From the NCBI GenBank assembly GCA_003118195.1, contig BEXV01000160.1, forward strand, positions 279,510 through 343,509: a DNA stretch of 64,000 nucleotides, in the 5' to 3' direction. Below, piece by piece: positions 50,930 through 62,916 of this stretch (position 1 is its first letter; every line of letters starts with the position of its first letter). The notes beneath the pieces are model-generated. The model had not been told where the DNA came from. It did no database searches and worked only from the letters and a program-made list of their open reading frames with translations. Both the position numbers and the translations under genes were made by a program. This DNA is from Hemicentrotus pulcherrimus. Taxonomy: Eukaryota; Echinodermata; Echinoidea; Camarodonta; Strongylocentrotidae.

Positions 50930-51420
50930 ACAATTATGTACGGATTGATGCTCAGCTCGTGCTAAGCGGGAGCTTTTCATGTTTAATTACCATCAAACCT
51001 TGCAAACGCACCTATGGTCGCCGACCCTGGGAAAAACGAATTTGTTGGAGTTAGACCATGATCCACAATATTGATCCGTTTAAGACGAGGTTTTCAGAAC
51101 AATAAACATGATAATTATGACCAAATTACGTCCGCTTAGTTACAGCTAACCTTGCGCTAAACGGGAGCTTTTGGTATTAATTAGAATCCCTCTAACTTGG
51201 CAAATTCACGTATAATCATGATGATCGCGGACCCTGGGAACACGAATTTCGCTCAAGTTAGACAATAATCTGCAAAAGTGAACATTTGAATACATAAAAA
51301 TACAATGATAATTGCTAACTGATTCAGTGCGGCAACGTGATTGAGGTAAGCGTGATCTTTTCGAGTTAATCACCATTAAACGTTTCGAATTCACCTATGT
51401 TCGCCGATGGGAGATCATTT
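50930..51420. repeat. Diverged tandem repeat, period about 190 bp
   Basis: The landmark GCTAAGCGGGAGCTTTT (50961) recurs as GCTAAACGGGAGCTTTT (51156) and as GGTAAGCGTGATCTTTT (about 51345). After each comes TTAAT...CAAA/TAAACC..., then AAATTCACC/GCAAACGCACC and TCGCCGACC or TCGCGGACC or TCGCCGATG. The spacing is 195 and about 189 bp, giving roughly 2.5 copies. Confidence 0.75.
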
Positions 51421-52913
51421 GATCATTAAATGAGCAAATTTCATTTTTTCCTTTGATCACTGATAACAGATAAGGAGACAAATGACTTTTCTTTTATAGC
51501 TAATGAAAACCCATGCTTTCTCTTATTGATTTTACTGAATCCCCACAAACTCCCTGACTGAAAATTGGGCATCTATTTACCAGGTTTGCCCTGATTTCTG
51601 AGGAAGCCTAACCCTCTTGAAGATATCGGCTCAAACCCAGACTACTTAGCATCTGTGAATTTGTGTTGTTAAGCGGCTTGGTGTTATACCGCAGCAAGGA
51701 CACTTTTGAGACAAATAGTGGATCAAAACGGGCGCCATTTTAGAGCATTTCTCACACACCGCGTGAACTATTGTTAGCTATTAAAGAGATTACACGGTGA
51801 AATGATCCACTTGTTATGGATCAGCTTGTAGTAATCACGCAAGAAGGAATACAATAATTGACCCTTTTTTCCTAAAGGGGAGACCTTCCAAATACATTGT
51901 TATATTAGTTAAGCGGACTCGGGTGTCTCACAAAGAAGTATAGTCTACTAGCGGCAGTTTATACTTCTCAGTTTTCTATTAGCATGCTGTGTTGCTGTGC
52001 TAGTCGGCACAATAATCGCCCGAGTGGGAATGTATGCATATCTCTTCATATTTTTCTTTAAACAAGCAAATAAACAAAAAGACATTGTAAAACTTAATGT
52101 GTGGATTGTTTGTATCTAAGCATATATAATATTAAACATCGTTATGATAAAAAAAAAAGCACCTGATGTATTCCATTAAAAACTATGTTTGTTATCCCCT
52201 AAAAAAAGGGAGGAGGGTGGTTAAATTAATGGTTGAAAAACTGTCACAAAATTTTTCAAAATTAGTTACATATATTTGTTTAGATAGTAGTCTATAATGG
52301 GTTCGCTGACGACGCTGTTGTCGATAATAAGATCGAACGAGCTAAAAATTAGACCATATCGTCTCCATCCTTCTTGTGAGTGACGTAAAATTGGCATCCT
52401 TTCTAGCCGGCTAGTTTCAATCCAAAGAGTGGATACTTCAATCAAACAGCATCACAAACCGAAAATCATTATCTTTTCTTCAATGTATCCATGTAACAAC
52501 GTTTGGCTATTGCAAATGGAATCAAATGTACTGTTGCAAAATTGTGCCTTCGATGAATGGATAGCGCCTTAGAACATAAAAAAGGTTGAAAATCTACAGT
52601 GGATTTAATGAAATTGACAAAAGGGACGTTCTGGAGGTAGGCTATCTCACGGGTGTGACGGGAAGAACGTGATGAATGAAAATAGCCCAACGTCTGCTAG
52701 CTGCATGGCGACGCTCTCCACACAACAAAATGGATGTGACGAGATATGTCATCGTGTTACTGTGGCATTCTTACTACATCACCAGACCGTGGATAGTGCC
52801 ATTGACCTTTACAAGACCATCAAAGTACATCAATCACACTCTCACCACGCTTCCCCCACCCCTGATATCTTAGACGCTCTACCCCCTTTATCCATCATCC
52901 CACGAATCTTTGA

Positions 52914-52919
<6 letters not shown>

Positions 52920-52944
<25 letters not shown>
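52920..52944. repeat. (CT)n microsatellite
   Basis: Uninterrupted CT dinucleotides after a C-run. Confidence 0.95.
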
Positions 52945-52945
<1 letters not shown>

Positions 52946-54941
52946 CTCATATCTACATTTTACTCTCTTCCTTCAAAGACAAAAATTGAAATCCAATAGT
53001 TTCTAAACCACAAAATACGAAATTTGAAATACCACGCATTTACTTCGTCTACCAAGCATAAAAAATACCGGTATTAAAGTCGGTTCTCAGGAGAAACTTT
53101 ATTTTGTTTCTCCTTTTGCTCGTCAGAACTATTTGAAACCTATGCCTCAATGTCTTAAAAAAAAACATGTCGCCACTCCCATGCCAAGCTAGGCTTACTC
53201 TTTATTTCAAAGAGTAATAACAATGTGCTTGTGTTGTTTGGGGTAATATGAAGGAGATTTGACAAGTCAAATGTATCTATTGAACCTCGTGTTGACTGAG
53301 AATATCAGTTTCAACGCCTGTGGTCTAATAAATCGGTCAACCTTTAATTGCTTTCAATGTCAAGGTCAGAATACATCTAATGTATCCAGGCATGGAACTC
53401 ATCATCATTAGAACCATCCTTGTCTATACTTGGTCGAGACGCCCAGACATGAGTAAAAACTTTGGTCAAGAGGTACAGTGTACGTACAGGGGGCCGGGGC
53501 ACATTATAATACATGGTGAGGAGGAGGATACAATTACAAATTATCCTAGGGATGAAACACATACAACAATGACTTCAATCCTGTTTACATTTATTTTTCA
53601 TACTGATAAGAGAAGATATATCTAAATTACAAACAAAAAACATGTACCGTATACGTAAATACAATAATCAATAGAATGAAGGGAGTTTGAAGCCGTCGTC
53701 TCAGTAGGGGCAATCTAAAATAGGTCTAATGTGTCCATAAGAACATCTTAAAATAATTTAAGGCCTCTTCTCCTAACGGTTTTGTCATTTAGTCATTATT
53801 TTCATCTCTTGCAAGACCAAATACAACTTCAAATGGCTAACAAGTTTGTTTATGATGTACGAGCAGAAAACTTCCTAAGAGTTAGAATTCTTCTCCTGTT
53901 TTATATGCGACAACCACACATTTTCAGTGTAGTAGTAAGACTAGATCGTAATTTGAATCACGTTCCAGTAATGGTTTATGATATGGTTCGAACCACGACG
54001 TACAAATGGACTTACTAGACACGGTCAGTATAGAGCATTTTGGGATATCAATTCCTCTCTACCTCATTGGTCAGAAGTCCTGGAAGGCGAGTTCCTCAAA
54101 TTCCTTATACTCTATTTCTGAAGAGGAAAAATCAAATACCATACAAACTAAAATACGTGTAAGGCATTCCTATACAAATTAGAAACATCTTCGTTGACGT
54201 TGGTGAGCTAACTGACCACCGGGTTACGAGATACCTGGAGTGCCTTACACCTGTTTAGACTGATCGAAGCTATGAGATAAAGTAGACCATCGTCTCTGTG
54301 GGGGAGGGGACGGTTTCGCCCCTCCCAATCTGCATCTACCTGCTCAGATTCAGTAAAGACGAGAAGAGAAACAATCTTCAGTACCGTTCCCTATGAACTT
54401 CCTACCCCCCTTGTACACGAATAACCGAGTACTCGATCTATGTAGTTTGAATACAATGAAGATTCCACAGAGGCAACGTTATGCATATATGTTAAAAATC
54501 ATTTAACTCAAGTCACACCTCAGAACCGTCTTTAAACCGACCGACCTTTGGCCAATGTGGGTATATAGCAATTTTGCATTTTGCATATTTTCGGTCTTGT
54601 ATCGGCCTCGTCGGTATGACTGGAGTATCATCAACCTTTCCCCCACGTTAGGCGAAGTACTATGTATGGAAACATTTACTTGAAATATTATTTCACCGTT
54701 TACACTCAAAAATCAAAGTTAAATTTTGTACCATTGCTATTCATTTAACTGTTCAAGCAACATTTAATTATTACCCCCTTCACCATTTTTCGAGGTTGTA
54801 CTTTATGATGCGAGCAAACTGCACGATGAAAAACTTTTACATCTTCATTTTATTTATGACCCTTGAACTAAAAAGGATAGCCATCATCGTTACCATCTCC
54901 TTCCCGATGAAAAAAAAAGAAGAAATAACTTTAGTATATAT

Positions 54942-54987
54942 TATATACCAGGGATATGTTAGTTTAACTCTCATATCCCTGTATATA
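54942..54987. repeat. Short hairpin-forming inverted repeat
   Basis: TATATACCAGGGATATG pairs with CATATCCCTGTATATA across a 13-nt loop (54959-54971), giving 16 pairs with one bulged C. No terminator or RNA family is implied. Confidence 0.7.
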
Positions 54988-56504
54988 CCGACATCTACAG
55001 AGTTCAGCACACCTTCACCTCAAGGTGCGCCTGTATAAAAGGAAATAATAGGAGGGGTAGGAAAAGAGCCACAATTTGTTGCACTCTTCTTTATGGCATA
55101 ATAATAGAAATATCTAACCCATAAAGTCATCATGACATTTACAATGTGTGAAGCCATGAAACACAGAAAGAAGAAGATAAGCTCAGAAAACAGAGATGGA
55201 CGATTGAACCTTCAACCATCGTCACGTTCCCATCATAAAAATGATGTTAACACTCTGTGTTGTAAATCTTTATTTTTATTTTAAGAGTAAAATGGTAACG
55301 CTTACTTTTGTTCTAAATTGCCAGACTGTTTGAACAACCAAAGCGAAAACATTTCACTCGTACATCATCGTCACATAAGTTTAAAGATTAACCAAACATG
55401 AAATCAATGTTCATCAAAAGTATTGCATTTTGGGGGGAAACAATGAAATCGATTTCCCAGAAAGGGGGAAACAAAACATACATAAACGCGAAATGTCTAT
55501 TCCGGATTACTTTTACTGATCATCGTAGTTTTTTTTTTTAGTTTTTTTTAATTTTTTTTTTTACTGTTAATGCATATCCTACTTGACCTACTCACTTACC
55601 TAGCCTGTTACTGTGTTGTTGTTGTTTTTTCAATAAAGAGATCATTATAATAAAGCACAAAACGTTTTTGTAATGCAAAAATATATAATGATGTCGTGTT
55701 GCCATATCTTTAAAATAGTTTTCATAAACAAATATATGTATCGAAATATTAAAAAAAAAGGATGTCACAAAGATGATGAAAATGTGATTTCTCGAAAAAA
55801 AAAAATGATGACTCCTTTTACTGCATAAAATTAGTTTATATTTGTCATTCTCCTTCACTTTTGAATTCCTTGGAATGTTCTTATTTAAGTCCCATTTTCC
55901 TTGTAGCAAACAGGATTGTGAAACGGCAGTCAAAGTCATGGCCAAGAATAACCTCTGTAATGCAAATTTACGAGGTCTGTTATGAAAATGGAGGCACGTT
56001 TGGAGCTGATCTAAACACAGTTACTTTAGGAATAACATCGCATTCTAAAGACTAACATTTATATCAGGAGAAGTATTAAATCACGATTGTAATTGGTCTA
56101 GTTGTCATCTTTCTATAACTTCATATACTGCTCAGGAAAATGTCATGGCCCTTCTCCTGTTTGGTCGATTCTAGGTCCAGTATCGGTAACGAAATCCTAC
56201 AAAGTACTACCGGTTTTTAAAAAAATCAATTCACCATGGAGGTGAAGGAAAACAGTTTACCTTATTCAAGTTTTGTCATTCTTTTCTTCTTTATTAACCA
56301 AGATTAACATAATCTTAATTCAAAAGAGCTTCATTTATCTTCCAAAAGACATTTTTTGGGGGGAGGGGGGGGGGGGTTAATTGTTTATTCTTGACCAAAG
56401 TATTGCCTAGTTAGGATCAACATATTCATAAATCGGTATAGGATACATTACTCCTGTTGTGTTGAGCTCCTCCCCCCCCCCCATGATTTCTAAGAGGATA
56501 AAGG

Positions 56505-56716
56505 TCGAGTGTGAGTGGATGAAGGAAATGTTTCCGTTCTTCAAACTGCCTTCTTTTCCATTGCCAAGAGGATAAGAGAGGGAGAGAGGGAGAGGGAGAG
56601 AAAGAGAGAGAGAGAGAAATAGAGAAATAGAGAGAAGGGCCAGCTCACACATTCGAGTGTGAATGAATGAAGGAAATGTTTCCGTTCTTCACACTGCCTT
56701 CGTTTCCATTGCCAAG
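56505..56716. repeat. 64-bp direct duplication flanking a (GA)n microsatellite
   Basis: 56505-56568 and 56653-56716 are both 64 bp and differ at only four positions by hand alignment (for example GAGTGG to GAATGA and TTCAAACTG to TTCACACTG). The intervening 84 bp is GA-rich (56575-56636). Confidence 0.88.
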
Positions 56717-57470
56717 GGTTTTGTTTCCTCTACTACATTTGCATACATTAAATGATTTCCTACCGACGACTCGATTACATTATTCAGGGGCAAAAAACGT
56801 ATCCTTATTACTCTTGATTACACGTTTTAAAAAATAACTGAATTGATTATCTGGTCGTCGACTTTTAAGGTAGATGATGAAAATTATTCAAACATAATAA
56901 TTTTATATTGCATATTTTAGTAAATGATAACGTGTAATTAAAAACCCTGAGAAGAAATGCGACAGAAAAAGAAGAGGAAAAAATAAGAAGAGGAAGACAA
57001 AGATGATGATAATGATGATACAAGTCATGATGGATAAGAATTAACTAAAATCAAAGAAAATATTTGAGTAAGAAAAATAAAAAACAGACACAAATCGAAA
57101 TACAGAGAATGGAATATGGAAGACAGCTATATAGTAGTACAAACAACATTACATTCAGTCATCCATGTTTTATGTATGATGGAATGTTATCACGTATCAA
57201 GCCTGCCTAGACTTCAGACATTGTTAGTTATCATTTATCTTTAGGAGGCCCTATTTTATCCAGACGATGACACTACGGAGCGGGCAAACGTTCATACTAC
57301 TGGGTCGAATGCAGACAAGTACACTTTCTAAAGTCTTATTCCAAAGTCGAAAGCTACCAAGATCGCGAAGGCTTCACAAAAAATCTAACCTAAGGCAATT
57401 TCAGTGTAGCCTTGCCCGTCACCTTTTGAAATTTGCTAACGTTACATTGACATATACAACATAACCTAAA

Positions 57471-57497
57471 CATAATAATAATAATAATAATAATAAT
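57471..57497. repeat. (AAT)n microsatellite
   Basis: About nine ATA/AAT trinucleotides in a row. Confidence 0.95.
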
Positions 57498-58176
57498 AGC
57501 CTAATAGTCATGATGTGATATATACAATAGGGTATTAAAATTGTCCATAGCCTGATTTCTAAGAGAGTTTTTTTAAAGATCGTGATCGTTGTATGAAAGG
57601 CTCCATGCATTTTGGCCATTAGAATCTGTTTTAATTATCAATTTCGTGTTTTTTGCCGATCCCCGGCCCTTTCTCTGTCTTTTGTTTCTCTTTTTTCCTT
57701 GCCTTTTTCTTTTTTACTTCTCTTTTGTATGGGGGAAGGGGAGGGGGTTGTGTCCAGATTAAAAAGTTGGTATTTTGTGTCGATGACCGGTCGATTTGTG
57801 GTTAGAAAGCCTTTTTGCTCGCATCGCTATCCCTGAATTCTGAATTAAATGATAATCCCAGTCTGAACAGGTTTTTAATTCATACAAATCCTGATTAATA
57901 GGGACAAAAGCCGTCTGATAACAGGTAATTCTAAAATATATTTCAGGTATAAAGTAAATGATAAAGGATAAAAAGGAATTAAAGAGAAGGTTGAGTTCTG
58001 GGAAGAGGTGAAGAATAATTTGTGAGCGTTATCATTGTTATTATGCAAGTGTGGACGAACATCAGATAATAAATGTTCCCTGAAAAGCATGGCTCTTCAA
58101 ATGCCTTTATATTCTAAATATGGCATGTAACAGTATAAAAATCAGGACGGATTTTTATGTCACAAAGTCATGTTCG

Positions 58177-58377
58177 TGTAGTCCCATATACATATTTCTG
58201 TGTACAGTGCTTGTAACTTTACCAAGATTGGGCCAAATTTCTTATCATTTTGATGGTCCCAGAACCTTGCAGTACACACTAATACTTATATGCTAGATGA
58301 TCAACCTTTTCTGATCGATTCCACACCATTTCTTTGACAATGTAAGCGCATGACAAGAACTCAACTTTATCTTTAAA
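58177..58377 (+). mobile_element. Relative of the 17.3-kb MITE (copy 2)
   Basis: AGTCCCATATACATATTTCTGTGTACAGTGC... aligns with 17514 onward through CTTGTAACTTTAC, GGGCCAAATTTCTTATCAT, TAGATGATCAACCTTTTCTG and a TCTTTAAA end. The left part of the 17.3-kb element is not seen here. Confidence 0.75.
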
Positions 58378-58498
58378 GAGCTCATAGAGACGACTCTCGG
58401 TTTAAGGGGAGGGGGTAATATTATTCCTATACTTGAGATAACTTTTGAGCTACATTTCCTCCGACTCCAAAACGTTAAATATAAAGGGCGAGGTTTGC

Positions 58499-58631
58499 AT
58501 TTGGTTTAAGGTAAGGTTTAGGTTCAAGGTAATAGTTAGGTTCTTTTTTTTTTGTCCAAGGTTATAGATAATATTCGATTATTTGAAACATTTACTGCGA
58601 AGTATTTGTCGCCGGAACAATTGTCGACTTG
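58499..58631. repeat. Dispersed repeat with degenerate telomere-like core (copy B)
   Basis: TTTAAGGTAAGGTTTAGG...GTTAGG is followed by TTGTCGCCGGAACAATTGTCG, matching the TTGTCGCAGGAGCATGTGTCG border at about 32487-32507. Confidence 0.45.
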
Positions 58632-60796
58632 TTTGACTTGGGTCAACTCACTTTAAGTGCGGTGATGTTAGCCTATCGGTACACTGTATATTGGTGGGAT
58701 GAAAAGTTGACCAGTTTGAACCCGAGAAAAGTCCAGAAACGTATAGGATGTCATCTTGTGAAGCAATCCACTACATTATACTCTAATTTTTCATTCCGAA
58801 CTCAATCTTTTTTAAATTGAATGACATTTCAGACTGAGGAAGCCAATCAAATCACACATAAGCGCGCATCTGGCCCGCATGCCAAGTGGAACTGTCCAAG
58901 ATAAACGAAAGATCTGACACTTTGCTCCTCGTTAAGTCAATCGTGGCCGGTCTACCTCATTCGTAACTGATCTGGGATAAGCTGATTTCTTTCCTTCGTA
59001 GATCATCTCAACTGTGATACGCCTAATCCAATCATAGTGACAAGGTTGTCTGCGAAATTGCTCGACTTTGGAATAGAACCCTTCTACTTCCCATCTCAAA
59101 TTCTTTCTTCCAATCACAATTTGTAAGGCCTACATTGAAAAGGATGTTAGAACCATGGGCCCTGCTAGATCAAAACAGATGACGTACACGTCGAAAAGAA
59201 TGTCAAATTGTTTCAATTTGCCATCACTATCATGATCATTGTTGTCGTCATGCTTGATAGCTGATATTTATTAATTTTTTCACACACCTACGACATTCCC
59301 ACAGACAAGTAAATCAATTCCATGCAGTCAATTCAGCAGAAAGATGAACGCTTATCTTGCTCTATTTGGCTTGTTTTGTGATATTTTGTGTGAGTGCATT
59401 TTTGGCAAAAGTTTGTCAAAATGTTATCAATTAAATGTAATTAGTACTTATGATGTGATTTTATTTGCTCTGAATTTGTCTTTTATTCGGGGTTCGAAAT
59501 GTGCTCGAACATCGCGTTGAGATTCATGTAATGATGAAGTAAAATTTTCCATTCATTAAGGATAGGCACCAAGGCTAATATTGGTGGGTTTTTTTCTGGG
59601 AGAACCCCCCCCCCTTTTTATTTCTCTCTCTCTCTCTCTTTATCACTTTTCTCTCTTTCTAACTTCCCTGTACCTTTTCCTTTCTCTTCTTCACGTTCTT
59701 CGATTCATTCAGCGATTTAGTTGACAGGGAAGAGATTAGGAACCAATCACGCATGTATTGAGAATCTCTATCCCACAAGATTATGTATCCTTCACGAAGA
59801 TTTCACACGGATAAAGAGGTGTACCTTTAAAAAAAGACGGAGGACAAAATGGCTGGTTAGGTATCATCCTTATCTAAACGATATAACAATGAATTGTATT
59901 GAAATAAAGTCAACGAGATAACATAATCCATAGAAAAGGTATTTGACTTATCACACGTTATAAGGTTAACCAGGTCACTGCTCTGACTCCATAGTGTGGC
60001 AGATTTCGTTACGTACTCATTTCCTCACCCGATAATGATAACGTCTCAATTTCTAAGGGGTGACCTAAAGAGGGCATCTACAGGCTCAACGGTTGCCAGC
60101 AGGGGCGCCTGTCCTTTCCTCCCACTCACACACGCACACACACGCGCACACGACCACACTCGCGCAAGCACACATCTTCAGTTCATTCAAGCATAGACCT
60201 ACATGAACAAGTTACCACCCCACATGATTCAAGGGAAGATGTAGTTCAGCTAAATGGGCTATCCACATTTACGATATTGAAGCTCGAAATTATTTTTTCC
60301 CCTCATAATAACTAGGGGTACCTCATCAAGTCTATTCCAGTGCAAGAATCAAGCATACATGTACTACAAACTACACATAAAAATATAAGGATGGACTCCT
60401 GATACTCATATTTTACTGATAACTTGCATTTATACTGAACTTTAACAATGCAAAGTGAAAGTGTTTACTCTGCTATGCGATGACCACTTCGAAATTATCA
60501 CATAGCATTTTCATATCTGTTGGACACAATCCCCTTTAAGTTTAAGTGAAAAAGTTCCTAATTCCACACCCCTCCCCTCCTCAAACACTCATCCGACAAA
60601 GTAGTAACATGTATCAATAACATTGAAAGAAAGCAAATGCGATACGAAAAATTGTACCCTGGGGTGCAAATTATCCTTCATGACAACATGTTTGACCTCA
60701 CACCGAACCCCTATGACACTCTCCCTTCAGCTCCTTGTGGTAACAGGTGCTTAAACCTGAACTATAGGGTACCATGTCGAGTTTCTTCGGTACCTC

Positions 60797-61120
60797 GGTC
60801 TTGGAAGGAAGGATATACGTCTTTAAACATAAAGTTGATTTCTGGGCCCCGTCTTGTTAAGAGTTGAGATTGATCCGAACCAATCGCAAGTTTGCAGCCC
60901 CTATCTCATATGGACCCCGTTGTATCGACAATTGCGATTAATCGCAACTTATCTGCGATTTATATCAATCGCAACTAAGTACATAATGAGATAGAGGCTG
61001 CAAACTTGCGATAGATTCGAGGACTTGCGATTAATTCGGATAAATCTAAACTTTTCATTAGACGGGGCAAAGAATTCAACTTTATCTTCATAGACGTATA
61101 TCCTTCATTCCAGGACCAAG
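60797..61120. mobile_element. Foldback element with arms of about 120 bp
   Basis: The left arm (GGTCTTGGAAGGAAGGATATACGTCT..., ending GTTTGCAGCCCCTATCTCAT near 60910) is inverted as the right arm (ATGAGATAGAGGCTGCAAAC from about 60986 to CCAGGACCAAG at 61120). They match in order through AAAGTTGA, CCCCGTCT, GATTGATCCGAA and AATCGCAAGTTTGCAGCC. The centre also carries small palindromes of ATTGCGATTAATCGCAA type. No coding capacity. Confidence 0.85.
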
Positions 61121-62730
61121 ATTAAGAACAAAAAGATCAAATCAGTTTTGCTGAACATCACATACACTGCACACGACACGTGTGTATTGGACTATATTTG
61201 ATATTTAAATTGACAACAAATATAAGAGAGATTTTACAAATTATTTTCATTTTTTACCAGGACTAAATCATCTCTTAAACTCGTCCAAAAAGCAGAAATT
61301 GTTGGAAAAGGTAGAACATTAGAGAAAGGAGGAAGGCATAAAAAAGAAGAAAAAAAGGAAAGGGAAAGACAAAAACCAAAAGCCTCTTTTCCTAGACATC
61401 TTAATCATGAAAATGAATCATCATTTCTGACAGGTTTGTTTTGATCAGAGTAAAAGTCTTCTTCACAGACATATCTACCCATCAAAGTATATTCAGGCTA
61501 TAAACGTATTTTGACAGTTTTTGTCTGTTACGTGTCCACAGTGACGCCAACTTATTAGTTGTATATATTACGAAAACTTACAGCATTATTGTTTTTTTAT
61601 ACAGATAAATGAACACGTGCGATTTGAAACCATAACATCAATTCAGAGGTAAAAACGCAAACCCAAGGCAAGAATAACAACTTTGCCAAGGTATTATTCC
61701 AAATCGTCCCTGATTTTTTTTCTTCATTTAACTACATTAACATATCGGTCCTGCTTTAAAAAAAAATCATTTCCATTATTTGTATTTATAAATCAAAGCT
61801 TTGTGATATTCAAACAACTGCCATATAATGCTAAATTAATTTTTTGTATATAATGATGAAAAACAAATATACTTACTATATCATACATTTCCTTTGACTT
61901 GAACTTCCACAGCATCGTGTATTGTGTCAAATGACCGTGCCAGGTTCAAACAAAGTAGCTAAAAATGAAAGTGGGCCTTTGACGTTCTTTACAAATGCAA
62001 ATTGTGAACCTATTCATCAGGCTTTAAGAAATGATTTCATGAAAACACAGGAACACGTGGAAGGGATCAAGAGAAAACTATGAAAAGGGTTATAATACAT
62101 TTATTTTCTACATACCTACAAAATGGAAGAAAATATCCTAGTAGAGATGAGGATCGGGTTTCTATTATAAATGAAGAGTGTGATTTTGAGCCCTAGGTGT
62201 TGGCTTTCATTCACGCCCCTCCTCGAAACGAATTCCTTGCCTTCAAAGGTGACGCTATGAATTCAACATCGAACAGGTAGTTTTTATATTATAGGCCAGG
62301 GGTAACAGGTCACCAAGAAACTAATCGACTTTTTACGGAAACCAGGATCGCATATTTTACCATTTTCTTAGCTCTTTCATATCTTTCATAATATGAATAA
62401 AATTGTTCTCATAAACATATTGATATTCCTACTATACCCGTTTCCATAGCTTTGGATATTTCTGTTTAATAAAATCTTTTTTTTTAAAGGAGAAGTGTAT
62501 TTGATTTCTGGGTTGTGGAAGTTGGAGCAGATGGAGTCACTATAGTGTATCAAATTGTTCAAAGTGACATCTATAAATTCGAAAAATATGTATACAAAGA
62601 AACATATGCATATTTAAAAAATAATAATAATTCTTGCAATAAGACAATTATTAAAGCCCGACAATCGATGATAAGATTGTGTGGCAAAATCTTCGTCGAA
62701 TATTTGACCGAAGAACAGTACTGAGCTCTT
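61121..62730. other. Non-coding AT-rich stretch
   Basis: No repeat, RNA or exon recognised. The 62515-62724 plus-strand frame has no domain. Confidence 0.6.
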
Positions 62731-62916
62731 CAAGATTAAGTTGAGTTCTGGTCATGCGATTGCATTGTGAAAGAAACTGCGTGGAAGCGATTGGAAAGGC
62801 CGATCATGTAGCAGCTAAGTATTGGAATCATCAAAATTAAAGAAATTTGCCAAGTTTTGCTCAACATGCTAAAGGTCACCTGAACTATACAAATAAATGT
62901 GTATATGGGACTAGTC
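62731..62916 (-). mobile_element. Relative of the 17.3-kb MITE (copy 3, inverted)
   Basis: The minus strand reads AGTCCCATATACAC..., AAATTTCTTTAATTTTGATG, CATGATCGGCCTTTCC, TTTCTTTCACAATGCAATCGCATGACCAGAACTCAAC, matching copies 1 and 2 in order. The CACAATGCAATCGCATGACCA block is nearly identical to copy 1. Confidence 0.7.

Larger units (their letters stand above)
51421..56504. other. Non-coding AT-rich stretch
   Basis: No supported gene. Contains (CT)n at 52920-52944, a strong hairpin at 54942-54987 and poly-T runs at about 55528-55562. Reading frames at 52669-52989, 53380-54018 and 55592-56055 have no recognisable domain. Confidence 0.55.
56717..60796. other. Non-coding stretch with microsatellites and repeat relatives
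   Basis: Contains (ATA)n at 57471-57497, relatives of the 17.3-kb MITE and of the telomere-like repeat, (CT)n at 59622-59640 and CA-rich sequence at 60123-60172. No supported exon. Confidence 0.55.

Noticed and set aside
50654..50980. 108-codon minus-strand frame
   Set aside because: Runs into the tandem array and shows no domain; treated as repeat-associated.
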